From Actinoallomurus iriomotensis (GTDB taxonomy: Bacteria > Actinomycetota > Actinomycetes > Streptosporangiales > Streptosporangiaceae): a stretch of DNA of 64,000 nt. A model generated the notes under the pieces. The model was not told where the DNA came from. It saw only the letters and a program-made list of their open reading frames with translations, and made no database searches. The position numbers were made by a program, and so were the translations under genes. Location: the NCBI RefSeq assembly GCF_030269445.1, contig NZ_BSTJ01000017.1, forward strand, positions 1 to 64,000, given 5' to 3'. Positions 36,086 through 43,462 of this stretch are shown one piece after another; position 1 is the stretch's first letter; every line of letters starts with the position of its first letter.

Positions 36086-36157
36086 GTCTGTGGACGGGGC
36101 TTTCGTGAGCTCACCTCGCGGACGCATCGTTGACCTCGCAGAACCGAGGGGGATGCC

Positions 36158-37234
36158 ATGTCAGCTGCCGTTCTGATCGTCTCCGCCGACAGCGAGCTGG
36201 TCGACGACCTGCTCCGGCTCGCCGCCGCCGCCGACGTCGAGGCCCGCGTCGCCTCCGACGCCCTGGCCGCTCGATCGGCATGGCGCGACGCCGCGCTCAT
36301 CGTCGCCGGCTCCGACCTGGCCGCCGAGCTGGCCGACTGCGCCCTGCCGCGCAGGCCGGGCGTCGTCGTGGCGACCGCCGACCCGGACGGCGAGATCGTC
36401 TACCGTCTCGCCGTCGACATCGGCGCGCAAGACGTCGCCGCTCTCCCCGACGCGGAGACCTGGCTGGTCGAACGCATGGCCGCCGCCACCGAGCCATCCG
36501 TCTCCGGGGCGACCACGATCGCCGTCCTGGGCGGCCGTGGCGGTGCTGGCGCCAGCGTGCTCGCGGCGGCCCTGGCGAGTTGCGGGGCGAAACGCGGGCT
36601 CCGCACGCTGCTCGTCGACGGCGACCCGCTCGGCGGCGGCATCGACCTGGTCCTGGGCGCGGAAGGCGCTCCGGGCGCCCGATGGTCCGACTACTCCGAG
36701 CGCCGAGGCCGCCTGAGCAGCACCGCCCTGCACGATTCGTTACCGGCCCGCGGGGGTCTCGCCATCCTGTCGTGGCACCGCGGAGCCGTCGAACCGGTAG
36801 CTCCGGACACCATGCGATCAGTCCTCGACGCCGGCGCCCGGGGTTTCGACCTGGTCGTCACGGACCTGCCCCGCCAGCTCACCGACGCCAGCGCCGAGGC
36901 CCTGGCCACCGCCGACATGACGCTGATCGTCGTTCCCGCCGAGGTACGAGCCGCCGTGGCCGCCGACCGCGTCGCCGACCAGGCCCGTCCCTACACCCGA
37001 GACCTCCGCCTCGTCGTGCGCGGCCCCGCGCCGGGCGGCCTCAAGCCCGGCGTCATCGCGGAGTCGCTGCGACTGCCACTGGCCGGCGTCATGTCCGCCG
37101 ACCGGCGCCTGGCCGCCGCCATCGAACGCGGCGAGCCCCCGGGCACCGGCGGTCCGCTCAACGCGTTCTGCGCCCGTTTCCTCGGCGGTCTCGCCCAGGC
37201 CCGCCGCCCCCGCATCCACGACCAGGCCTCCTGA
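36158..37234 (+). CDS. CpaE/Ssd-like ATPase-fold protein of the tad locus
   Basis: A 358-residue protein. A receiver-like N-terminal domain (about 1-110, AAVLIVSADSELVDDLLRLA) precedes a MinD/ParA-like domain. The P-loop is GGRGGAGASVLAAALA, where lysine is replaced by alanine, as in CpaE proteins, so ATP hydrolysis may be lost. VDGDPLGGGIDLVLG and VVTDLPRQLTDAS follow the fold. In mycobacteria the orthologue (Ssd, Rv3660c) affects septum formation; in other bacteria CpaE localises the pilus machine. GAGGGGG lies before the ATG. It is the first gene of the tad operon. Confidence 0.88.
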   Translation: MSAAVLIVSADSELVDDLLRLAAAADVEARVASDALAARSAWRDAALIVAGSDLAAELADCALPRRPGVVVATADPDGEIVYRLAVDIGAQDVAALPDAETWLVERMAAATEPSVSGATTIAVLGGRGGAGASVLAAALASCGAKRGLRTLLVDGDPLGGGIDLVLGAEGAPGARWSDYSERRGRLSSTALHDSLPARGGLAILSWHRGAVEPVAPDTMRSVLDAGARGFDLVVTDLPRQLTDASAEALATADMTLIVVPAEVRAAVAADRVADQARPYTRDLRLVVRGPAPGGLKPGVIAESLRLPLAGVMSADRRLAAAIERGEPPGTGGPLNAFCARFLGGLAQARRPRIHDQAS

Positions 37235-37330
37235 TGTAGATCACCGCTCGCGCAGCCCCGACCGACGCCGAACGCCATACGCCGGCTCCACCGGACGTCG
37301 GTTGCTCTTCCCTGCCCTCGGAGGTAGCAG

Positions 37331-38485
37331 ATGAATGACCTCACCGACGCCGTACGTGCCCGCCTCATCGGTGCCGGCGTACAGCCGACCGCCGCCCAGG
37401 TGGCCGCCGCGTTACGCGCCGAAGGCCGCATGCTGGGCGACACCGAGATCCTTTCCCTGGCCGACGAGGTACGCGCCGACCTGGTCGGCGCCGGTCCGCT
37501 CGAACCCCTCCTACGCGACCCCGGCGTCACCGACGTCCTGGTCAACGGCCCCGGCGAGGTATGGGTGGACGCGGGTGACGGTCTCCGCCTGACCCAGGTG
37601 CGCTTCGCCGACGAGTCCGCCGTACGACGTCTGGCCCAGCGCCTGGCCGCCCTGGCCGGACGCCGCCTGGACGACACCGCCCCGTACGCCGACGCCCGCC
37701 TGCCCGGCGGCATACGGCTGCACGCGGTCCTGCCCCCGATCGCGTCCGCCGGCACGACGCTGTCCCTGCGGCTGCCGAGACGCCGCGCCTTCACCCTCGA
37801 CGAGCTGGTGTCTGCCGGCGCGGTCCCCGCGGCCGGAGCCGTCCTGCTCGGCGGCCTGGTGGCAGCCCGTGTCGCGTTTTTGGTCACCGGCGGCACGGGC
37901 TCAGGCAAGACGACGTTCTTGTCGTCCCTGCTCTCCCTGGCCGATCCGGGCGAGCGCCTCATCTTGGTCGAGGACTCCGCCGAGCTCCGCCCCGCCCACC
38001 CGCACGTGGTCACGCTTGAGGCCCGTCCGCCCAACGTCGAAGGCGCCGGTGGCGTCACCCTCCACGACCTCGTACGCCAGGCACTGCGCATGCGCCCCGA
38101 CCGCCTGGTGGTCGGAGAGGTACGCGGACGCGAGGTGGTCGACCTGCTGGCCGCCCTGAACACGGGCCACGAGGGCGGCTGCGCCACCGTCCACGCGAAC
38201 ACCCCGGCCGACGTCCCCGCCCGCCTGGAGGCTCTGGCCTGCGCGGCCGGCCTCACCCGCGACGCCGTGCACAGCCAACTGTCCGCCGCCCTGGACGCCG
38301 TGATCCACCTGGTCCGCGAGCCCCCAGGCGGCCGCCGCCGCGTCGCGGAGATCTGCGTCTTCGAACGCACCGAAACCGGTCTGGTGCAGGCCGTCCCCGC
38401 AGTCCTGTTCAGCTCGGACGGCGGCACCACCCACGGCCCAGGCATGCCCAGTCTGCAAACCCGCCTCACCGGGCGCCCCCGATGA
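37331..38485 (+). CDS. cpaF: CpaF/TadA-type secretion ATPase
   Basis: A 384-residue type II/IV secretion ATPase driving pilus assembly. Walker A is GGTGSGKTTFLSSL (about 187-200), the Asp-box region ILVEDSAELRPAHPHVV, and Walker B/His-box DRLVVGEVRGREVVDLLAAL and GHEGGCATVHANTPADVPAR. GGAGGTAG lies 4 bases before the ATG. Its last 30 codons are repeated downstream (38770-38864), beside copies of the tadB start, so the 3' junction was duplicated. Confidence 0.93.
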   Translation: MNDLTDAVRARLIGAGVQPTAAQVAAALRAEGRMLGDTEILSLADEVRADLVGAGPLEPLLRDPGVTDVLVNGPGEVWVDAGDGLRLTQVRFADESAVRRLAQRLAALAGRRLDDTAPYADARLPGGIRLHAVLPPIASAGTTLSLRLPRRRAFTLDELVSAGAVPAAGAVLLGGLVAARVAFLVTGGTGSGKTTFLSSLLSLADPGERLILVEDSAELRPAHPHVVTLEARPPNVEGAGGVTLHDLVRQALRMRPDRLVVGEVRGREVVDLLAALNTGHEGGCATVHANTPADVPARLEALACAAGLTRDAVHSQLSAALDAVIHLVREPPGGRRRVAEICVFERTETGLVQAVPAVLFSSDGGTTHGPGMPSLQTRLTGRPR

Positions 38486-38928
38486 CCGCCTCGGCGCCGG
38501 CTTGCACGCCCGTCCTGGCGCGGACACTGTCGCCGTCGTCCCCACCGGTGTTCCGCCTGAGGTTGAGGTTCGGGTCGGTGTCGGCGGGCGTGGTGGAGCC
38601 GTCCCCGTCGCTCTGTTCAGCTCCACAAGACTCGCCTCGTCGGATGCCTGCGGTGATCGTCTTGGCGGAGGTCTGTATGTCCGTTCCGGTAGGGGCGCAG
38701 TCGCTGTCGTCCCGTGCGGTGTTCCGCCTGAGGTTGAGGTTCGGGTCGGTGTCTGCGGGCGTGGTGGAGCCGTCCCCGCCGTCCTGTTCGGCTCGGACGG
38801 CGGCATCGTCCACGGCCCGGGCATGCCCACGTCGCGAACCCGCCTCGTCGGACGCCCGCGATGACCGCCTTGGTGGCGACCTGGATGTCCGTTTTGGCGC
38901 GTCTGTTCTCGCGGGGTGGGCGCGGTGA
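38482..38928 (+). pseudogene. decayed duplications of the cpaF/tadB junction (148-codon frame)
   Basis: An open frame begins at ATG overlapping the cpaF stop (ATGA) and ends overlapping a tadB GTG (GTGA). Its content is two truncated copies of the tadB start: VFRLRLRFGSVSAGVVEPSP occurs twice, and IVLAEVCMSVPVGAQSLSSR before the second copy matches IVLAMAVCVFVAVWVVSLPS of real TadB. These alternate with DNA copied from the cpaF 3' end in another frame. It is probably not a functional protein, although coupling signals are present at both ends. Confidence 0.55.
38547..38778 (+). repeat. 61-bp direct repeat, two copies 171 bp apart
   Basis: 38547-38607 and 38718-38778 differ by a single base (G to T). 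The spacing is a multiple of three. The unit lies within the duplicated cpaF/tadB junction. Confidence 0.9.
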
Positions 38929-39656
38929 TCGTCTTGGCGATGGCGGTGTGTGTGTTCGTCGCGGTGTGGGTGGTGTCGTTGCCGTCCCGGGCGGCGTTCC
39001 GCCTGACCGCGGTCCTCGGGTCGAGACCGGCAGGCGCCACGGGACCGGTGCCGAGCGCCGTGATCGCCCGGCTGCGAGGTACGGCCGGCTCTCTGACCGG
39101 CCGCCGAAAACGGCTGGCCGCCCGGCGTAGCGCCGTCATCGAACTCTGCGACGCCATCGCGACGGAACTCGCCGCCGGCCGCCCGGCGGCTACCGCCCTG
39201 ACCTCCGCCGCCGAAGCCCTCCAGGACGTGCCGGGCCTCAGCGCCGTGACCGACGCCGCCCGGAACGGCGACGACGTGGCCGAGGCACTGATCCGAGCCT
39301 CGCAAACGCAGGGCAACGAGGCGTTACGCCTTCTCGCCGGCTGCTGGCGCATCGGCGTCGACCGAGGCGGAATGCTCGCCGCCGTCATCGACGGGCTGGC
39401 CGACTCTCTCCGCGACGAGCAGTCCCACCGCGAGGACATCGCCCTGCAATTGGCCGGTCCGCGAGCGACGGCCCGGCTCCTGGCCGTCCTACCCGCGCTC
39501 GGCCTGGCGATGGCCGCCGCCCTGGGCGCGAAGCCATGGACGTTCCTGTTCGGCTCACTGCCGGGTGCCCTCTGCCTTTGCTTGGGCGCCGCACTCGACG
39601 CCCTGGGCCTGTGGTGGACCTCCCACCTGGCCACGTCAGCGGAACACCTCCAATGA
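38916..39656 (+). CDS. TadB-like pilus assembly membrane protein
   Basis: A 246-residue type II/IV secretion F-domain protein. One N-terminal membrane helix (AVIVLAMAVCVFVAVWVV), a cytoplasmic helical domain (about 55-175, including LCDAIATELAAGRPAATALT and GLADSLRDEQSHREDIALQL) and two C-terminal helices fit TadB. GTG 38916 is chosen because the duplicated copy upstream has ATG at the equivalent codon (38644); GTG 38925 is possible. It forms the inner-membrane platform with TadC. Confidence 0.85.
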   Translation: MGAVIVLAMAVCVFVAVWVVSLPSRAAFRLTAVLGSRPAGATGPVPSAVIARLRGTAGSLTGRRKRLAARRSAVIELCDAIATELAAGRPAATALTSAAEALQDVPGLSAVTDAARNGDDVAEALIRASQTQGNEALRLLAGCWRIGVDRGGMLAAVIDGLADSLRDEQSHREDIALQLAGPRATARLLAVLPALGLAMAAALGAKPWTFLFGSLPGALCLCLGAALDALGLWWTSHLATSAEHLQ

Positions 39657-40108
39657 CCGCCGAACCACGCACCGAGAGCACTCACATGACGACAAGCCAG
39701 GACAGGTCAGCCATCCCCTTTGGTCGCCGGGCCGCCCCACCGAGCGGCGACACCATGAAGAGGCACGGCAGCACGACGGAGCACAGCGGCACGGCCATCG
39801 CCGCTCTGCCTGCGCGGGCGAAGCGTTCGCCGTCATCGTCCTGGGGTGTCGGCCCCTGGCCCGTACAGGCCGAAACCCCATCCCGACGACGCGCTGCCGC
39901 CCTCCACTCCTCCCGTCGCGTACACCGGCCGCTCCCGAATCCGTTCCGCCGTACTCGGCATCTGATCGCACGGTCGCCTGTCGGCAGAGTCTGTCCGTGG
40001 CCGGACTTGTTCCGCCGCGCTGGCGTTCGCCGCTGGGACGCGCCGAGGGCCGACGGAGGGGGCCGGCGCCCATCGCAGGCGGGCCTGTCCCGCAAAGCCG
40101 AGCGATGA
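39653..40108 (+). CDS. unrecognised basic 151-residue frame between tadB and tadC
   Basis: The frame starts at ATG overlapping the tadB stop (ATGA) and stops overlapping the tadC ATG (ATGA), the perfect arrangement for translational coupling. The product is very rich in Arg, Pro and Ser (PSRRRAAALHSSRRVHRPLP), with no domain or membrane segment recognised. Codon bias is poor compared with tadB and tadC. It may be a spacer that stays open to keep translation flowing, or an orphan gene. Confidence 0.3.
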   Translation: MTAEPRTESTHMTTSQDRSAIPFGRRAAPPSGDTMKRHGSTTEHSGTAIAALPARAKRSPSSSWGVGPWPVQAETPSRRRAAALHSSRRVHRPLPNPFRRTRHLIARSPVGRVCPWPDLFRRAGVRRWDAPRADGGGRRPSQAGLSRKAER

Positions 40109-40845
40109 CAATGGCGACGACGCTGCTGGCCGTACTCTGCTGCGGCGCCGCAGGCTTCCTGGCCGTACCCGGCAACGAGGCCACCAGGCGACTGGCCAGG
40201 ATTTCTCTCACCCCGACCGCGGTCGCCGCTCAACACGGCAAACGAGACGCGCGCATGCGCTGGGCGGTCGGAGGCCTGGCCGGTTTCGTCTCCGGCTGGC
40301 TGATCGGTGGAGTCGCGGGCTGGACGGCCGGCGTTCTGATCACCGTGGGTTGCATACGCGTGCTCTCCCGCCTCGAACCCCGAGCCGTGAGGCAGCGCCG
40401 AGCCCGCATCATCTCCGAACTCCCTCTGGCGATCGACCTGCTCGCCGCATGCCTACGCGGCGGCGGTGCGTGGCACGCGTCGGTAGAGGCCGTCGCGGAA
40501 GCGGTAGGCGGCCCACTCGGCGAGGCGCTGGCAGGAGTGGCGGCCCGCGTCCGCCTGGGCGCCGATCCGGCCCGGGAATGGCTGAACCTCGCCAACGACC
40601 CCACCCTGGCCCCTCTGGGCCGAGCCGCCGCAAGAGCCGCCACCGGAGGCGCCCCGGTCGCCACGACCCTGGCCCGCCTGGCCCGCGACCAACGACGTAC
40701 CGCCCGCGCCGCCGCCTCGGCCCGAGCCCGCACCGCCGGCATTCGCGCGGTCGCCCCCTTGGGCCTCTGCTTCCTCCCCGCCTTCATCCTCCTGGGGATC
40801 GTCCCGGCCATCGCCGGCATGGCCGGCAACGTGCTACTCCCCTGA
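40105..40845 (+). CDS. TadC-like pilus assembly membrane protein
   Basis: A 246-residue F-domain protein: N-terminal helix (TLLAVLCCGAAGFLAVPG), second helix pair (AVGGLAGFVSGWLIGGVAGW), cytoplasmic domain (ELPLAIDLLAACLRGGGAWH; ARVRLGADPAREWLNLAND) and a C-terminal helix (LGLCFLPAFILLGIVPAIAG). It partners TadB in the inner membrane. The start ATG 40105 overlaps the preceding frame's stop; no Shine-Dalgarno is obvious, so reinitiation is plausible. Confidence 0.87.
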   Translation: MTMATTLLAVLCCGAAGFLAVPGNEATRRLARISLTPTAVAAQHGKRDARMRWAVGGLAGFVSGWLIGGVAGWTAGVLITVGCIRVLSRLEPRAVRQRRARIISELPLAIDLLAACLRGGGAWHASVEAVAEAVGGPLGEALAGVAARVRLGADPAREWLNLANDPTLAPLGRAAARAATGGAPVATTLARLARDQRRTARAAASARARTAGIRAVAPLGLCFLPAFILLGIVPAIAGMAGNVLLP

Positions 40846-41141
40846 GAGTCTGGCCGTGGATCCGGGGATCCGGGGATCCCCACCGAGGATCCGCCAGCCG
40901 TACCCCCCATCGGCACCACAGCGATGGACGGCCTGTTGTCGGATCGCTTACGACTGGGGTGAGCGACTCCCCAAGATCCACGTTCAGCTCCGAGCTCACC
41001 ACTGGAGCTCCGCTTGTCCGGCCTACGACTTGGCCGAGGTCACCGAGTTATCCACAGAACCGCATTCATCTGGTCTGGCAGGAACAGCTCCGTCACGCTG
41101 AGTCATGGCGCTCCCGCGCCCACCACGTGAGGAGGGATCTC
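40846..41141 (+). other. spacer between tadC and the pilin gene
   Basis: About 300 bases without a supported gene. It holds short GGGGATCC repeats (about 40858-40882), a second exact DnaA box TTATCCACA (41048-41056) and the pilin ribosome binding site GAGGAGGGA. Such a gap is unusual for a tad operon; a separate promoter for the highly expressed pilin would explain it. Confidence 0.5.
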
Positions 41142-41333
41142 ATGCACAAGCTGTCCGCACTGTGGCGTCGATGCCGCCACTACGGCGATCGAGGCATGTC
41201 CACCGCGGAGTACGCAGTGGGCACAGTCGCGGCCGCGGCTTTCGCCGGTGTGCTGTTCAAGATCGTAACCAGTTCGGAAGTCCGAAAGATGCTCTTAGTG
41301 ATCATCCATCGAGCGCTCAACCTGGTCGGATGA
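41142..41333 (+). CDS. Flp-type pilin (DUF4244-like)
   Basis: A 63-residue prepilin. A basic leader (MHKLSALWRRCRHYGDRG) is followed by MSTAEYAVGTVAAAAFAGVL, with the hydrophobic assembly helix and the glutamate at +5 typical of type IV-like pilins; cleavage is expected after G18. This is the DUF4244 subgroup found in actinobacterial tad loci. GAGGAGGGA lies 6 bases before the ATG. The stop overlaps an ATG (41330) that opens the frame leading to TadE. Confidence 0.9.
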   Translation: MHKLSALWRRCRHYGDRGMSTAEYAVGTVAAAAFAGVLFKIVTSSEVRKMLLVIIHRALNLVG

Positions 41334-41437
41334 GCCGATTCAGCCACGCTCGCGCCACCTCGGCTGAGTACCCCGACGCACGTGTGGCAGCCCCGACGCC
41401 TCCGTCAGGCCGACCGAGGGCCGGACAACGCCGTGCA

Positions 41438-41605
41438 CAACGGTCCGGTGCACACCTGCCCGCCGGGGATCACCACTCACAGCCGAGCGGCGCAGGCGCA
41501 CCGGCCGCAGATTATGGCCCACAGCCGTGTGGCGCAGGTCCGCCCACCGGCGACGACCGCCCACGGCTGTCCGGTGCACGCACGCCTACCAGGGTTGATC
41601 GGCGA
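41438..41605 (+). repeat. four tandem 42-bp (14-codon) repeats
   Basis: Units at 41438-41479, 41480-41521, 41522-41563 and 41564-41605 keep the pattern x-x-S/C-G-A-x-x-P-x-x-D in the frame that continues into TadE: QRSGAHLPAGDHHS, QPSGAGAPAADYGP, QPCGAGPPTGDDRP, RLSGARTPTRVDRR. A more degenerate unit may precede them. Confidence 0.75.
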
Positions 41606-41797
41606 TGCGCCAGGTGCGCACGCTGCCGCTGGAGGCGCGGCAGCGGCAAGGCGGGCCGGGAATCGACGGCTTGCCCACAGCTGTGCAGTGGGGGTGTGGG
41701 CGCTGTGGGGCCGCCAGCGGTCGGGCCGCCGGTAGGCGGGCCGCGCGGCGGCGGGTGGGTCGCCGGCCGCTACGCAGCGGGCCGGTGGTCAGGGTAC

Positions 41798-42316
41798 GTG
41801 CGCATCCGGAGTGCGTTTTCTCGGCGCCTTGGCCGAAGGGCGCGACGCGGTACGGCGACGGGTGGTCGGGGCGTCCCGCTCTTATGGGGCCAGCGTGGCT
41901 CGATTACGGCTGAGACGGCCGTCGCCTTGCCCGCGCTGGTGGTCGTCATGGCGGTCGCGTTGTGGGGTGTGAGCGCGGCGGCCGCGCAGATCGCCTGTCT
42001 CGACGCGGCGCGCGCCGGGGCGAGGGCGGCGGCACGAGGAGAGCCGCAGGCAGAGGTGCGTTCGGCGGTGCTGCGCGCCGCGCCGCCGAACGCCCGAGTC
42101 GCCCTGAGCCGCGACGAGACCACCACGAAGGTCGTCGTCCAGGCACAGGCCGATTCGCCGCTGCGAGGTCTCTTTCCCGCCTTGCAGCTCGAAGCCCAGG
42201 CCATCGCCGCCACAGAACCCCAACCGAACGACACCGGCCCGCCCGAGGACGGCGGTGCACCACCGATTCCGACCGGAGCAAAGAAGGGAGACGCCAACGT
42301 GCCGCCGGACGAGTGA
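41798..42316 (+). CDS. TadE-like pseudopilin
   Basis: The core (172 residues from GTG 41798) holds RGSITAETAVALPALVVVMA followed by VALWGVSAAAA, the TadE membrane helix with conserved E after the RGS motif, then a short extracytoplasmic domain and a disordered Pro/Gly-rich tail. TadE proteins are minor pilins. The same frame is open back to ATG 41330, which overlaps the pilin stop (ATGA); this would give 328 residues with a repeat-rich, Cys/Arg-rich N-terminal extension. I annotate the core because TadE normally begins close to its helix. Confidence 0.75.
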   Translation: MRIRSAFSRRLGRRARRGTATGGRGVPLLWGQRGSITAETAVALPALVVVMAVALWGVSAAAAQIACLDAARAGARAAARGEPQAEVRSAVLRAAPPNARVALSRDETTTKVVVQAQADSPLRGLFPALQLEAQAIAATEPQPNDTGPPEDGGAPPIPTGAKKGDANVPPDE

Positions 42317-42344
42317 TCGAGACGCGTACGTGCGGGGGCGACGC

Positions 42345-42494
42345 TCATCGCCGATTGCGTGACCGGCCTCTCGGGGTGCCGGCCGTGGCCTTCGCGGGGG
42401 TGCCGAAGTACGCCTTCGTGTCGGTCGCGCCGTGGGTGATCGCCGTCCAGCTCGTGCCGTCGGCCGCGAACTGCAGAACGGTGGATCCGGCCAT
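42345..42494 (-). CDS. possible 49-residue antisense-strand peptide in the tad operon
   Basis: The product begins MAGSTVLQFAADGTSWTAIT and continues HGATDTKAYFGTPAKATAG, a balanced natural-looking composition with mostly G or C in third positions, unlike the plus-strand frame over the same bases. No ribosome binding site or -10 box is clear. It could be a small real gene or the end of a displaced one. Confidence 0.3.
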   Translation of the reverse strand: MAGSTVLQFAADGTSWTAITHGATDTKAYFGTPAKATAGTPRGRSRNRR

Positions 42495-42756
42495 GGCAGG
42501 AGCGTTCGGTATCGCCCGCCACGCTGTGCGTCATCCGCGTGTGACCGGTCACGGCCGCCGTCCATGGCACGCGTCGGCGATGGCGGTATGCCGTGGTCCG
42601 GCGGGGGCGCAGTTCTTTCAAGATCGCTCTGAGCATTCTCAGCCGCCAGATCCCCTTCGCCGGGGGCGTCGGCCTGAGCGGCAATGGGCGACTGGCGTCT
42701 TCGGCAAGTGGGTTCGGTGTGTCCGCGGTTCTCGTCGGAGCGAGAGAGGTAGGGCG

Positions 42757-43152
42757 ATGCGTGACCGTCGAGTGGGCGATCGGGGCTCGGGAACCGTCTG
42801 GATGCTCGCGCTGATCGGTCTGACGTGGGCGCTGGCCATGATGGCGATGACGGTCGGCGGGGTGCGTGCTGCTCGGCATCGTGCCTACGCCGCTGCGGAT
42901 CTCGCGGCGCTCGCCGCCGCCTCGCACTCCGCGGACGGGCCACGGGCCGCTTGTGGCCTGGCCGCTCGTATAGCCCGGGGTTCCGGCGGCCGGCTGCGTA
43001 GATGCGTGCTGCACGGGCGGATTTCGGAGGTGATCGTCAGTTCCGGGGTGGCAAAAGTCCCGGCGCTTCGACGTCTGACCGCTACCGCGCGCGCTCGTGC
43101 CGGACCGGAGAGGCTCCCGGCGGCTGCGACCAGGCGGCACTCCGGCGGTTGA
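42757..43152 (+). CDS. TadE/Rv3654c-like secretion-associated protein
   Basis: A 131-residue protein: RGSGTVWMLALIGLTWALAM carries the RGS motif and membrane helix, then GGVRAARHRAYAAADLAALA and ASHSADG, the signature of the helicase/secretion-neighbourhood TadE-like family (Rv3654c type). AGAGGTAGGG lies 3-13 bases before the ATG. The frame is also open upstream to GTG 42313, which overlaps the TadE stop (GTGA). It is probably an accessory minor pilin. Confidence 0.82.
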   Translation: MRDRRVGDRGSGTVWMLALIGLTWALAMMAMTVGGVRAARHRAYAAADLAALAAASHSADGPRAACGLAARIARGSGGRLRRCVLHGRISEVIVSSGVAKVPALRRLTATARARAGPERLPAAATRRHSGG

Positions 43153-43462
43153 CTGCTGCCGCGGGTCGGAGAGCGTTCGCGTTCGCGCGGTTCGGAGCGT
43201 TCGCGGCGTGAGTGGGGGAAATCGCGGGGGGTTCGTTACTGAGATCGACTGCGATCGTTGCATTTTGTGGGAAACCGTGACTCTATTAGAGACAGAGTCC
43301 GATAGGGTGACTATCGGCTTTCGGTGATCACTTGGTTCGCGGTCGACCGGGGGCTGATGAACCCCTCCGGCATCATGGGGCCGCCGACTCGGGGATCGGT
43401 GCTGGTCGTCTGGTGCCGCTTGGCCAGTGACGATGAAGGGTTCTCGACGAAGGGACGGCGTC
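43153..43462 (+). other. promoter-bearing intergenic stretch before the surface protein
   Basis: It contains an AT-richer part (43255-43320) with two adjacent inverted repeats: GACTCT-N9-AGAGTC (43279-43299) and CGATAG-ggtga-CTATCG (43300-43316). These are candidate operators or promoter-proximal sites for the gene at 43463. No gene is seen. Confidence 0.5.

Noticed and set aside
41438-41605. CRISPR array
   Set aside because: The 42-bp units are directly adjacent without spacers, degenerate and in phase with a reading frame; no cas gene is present.
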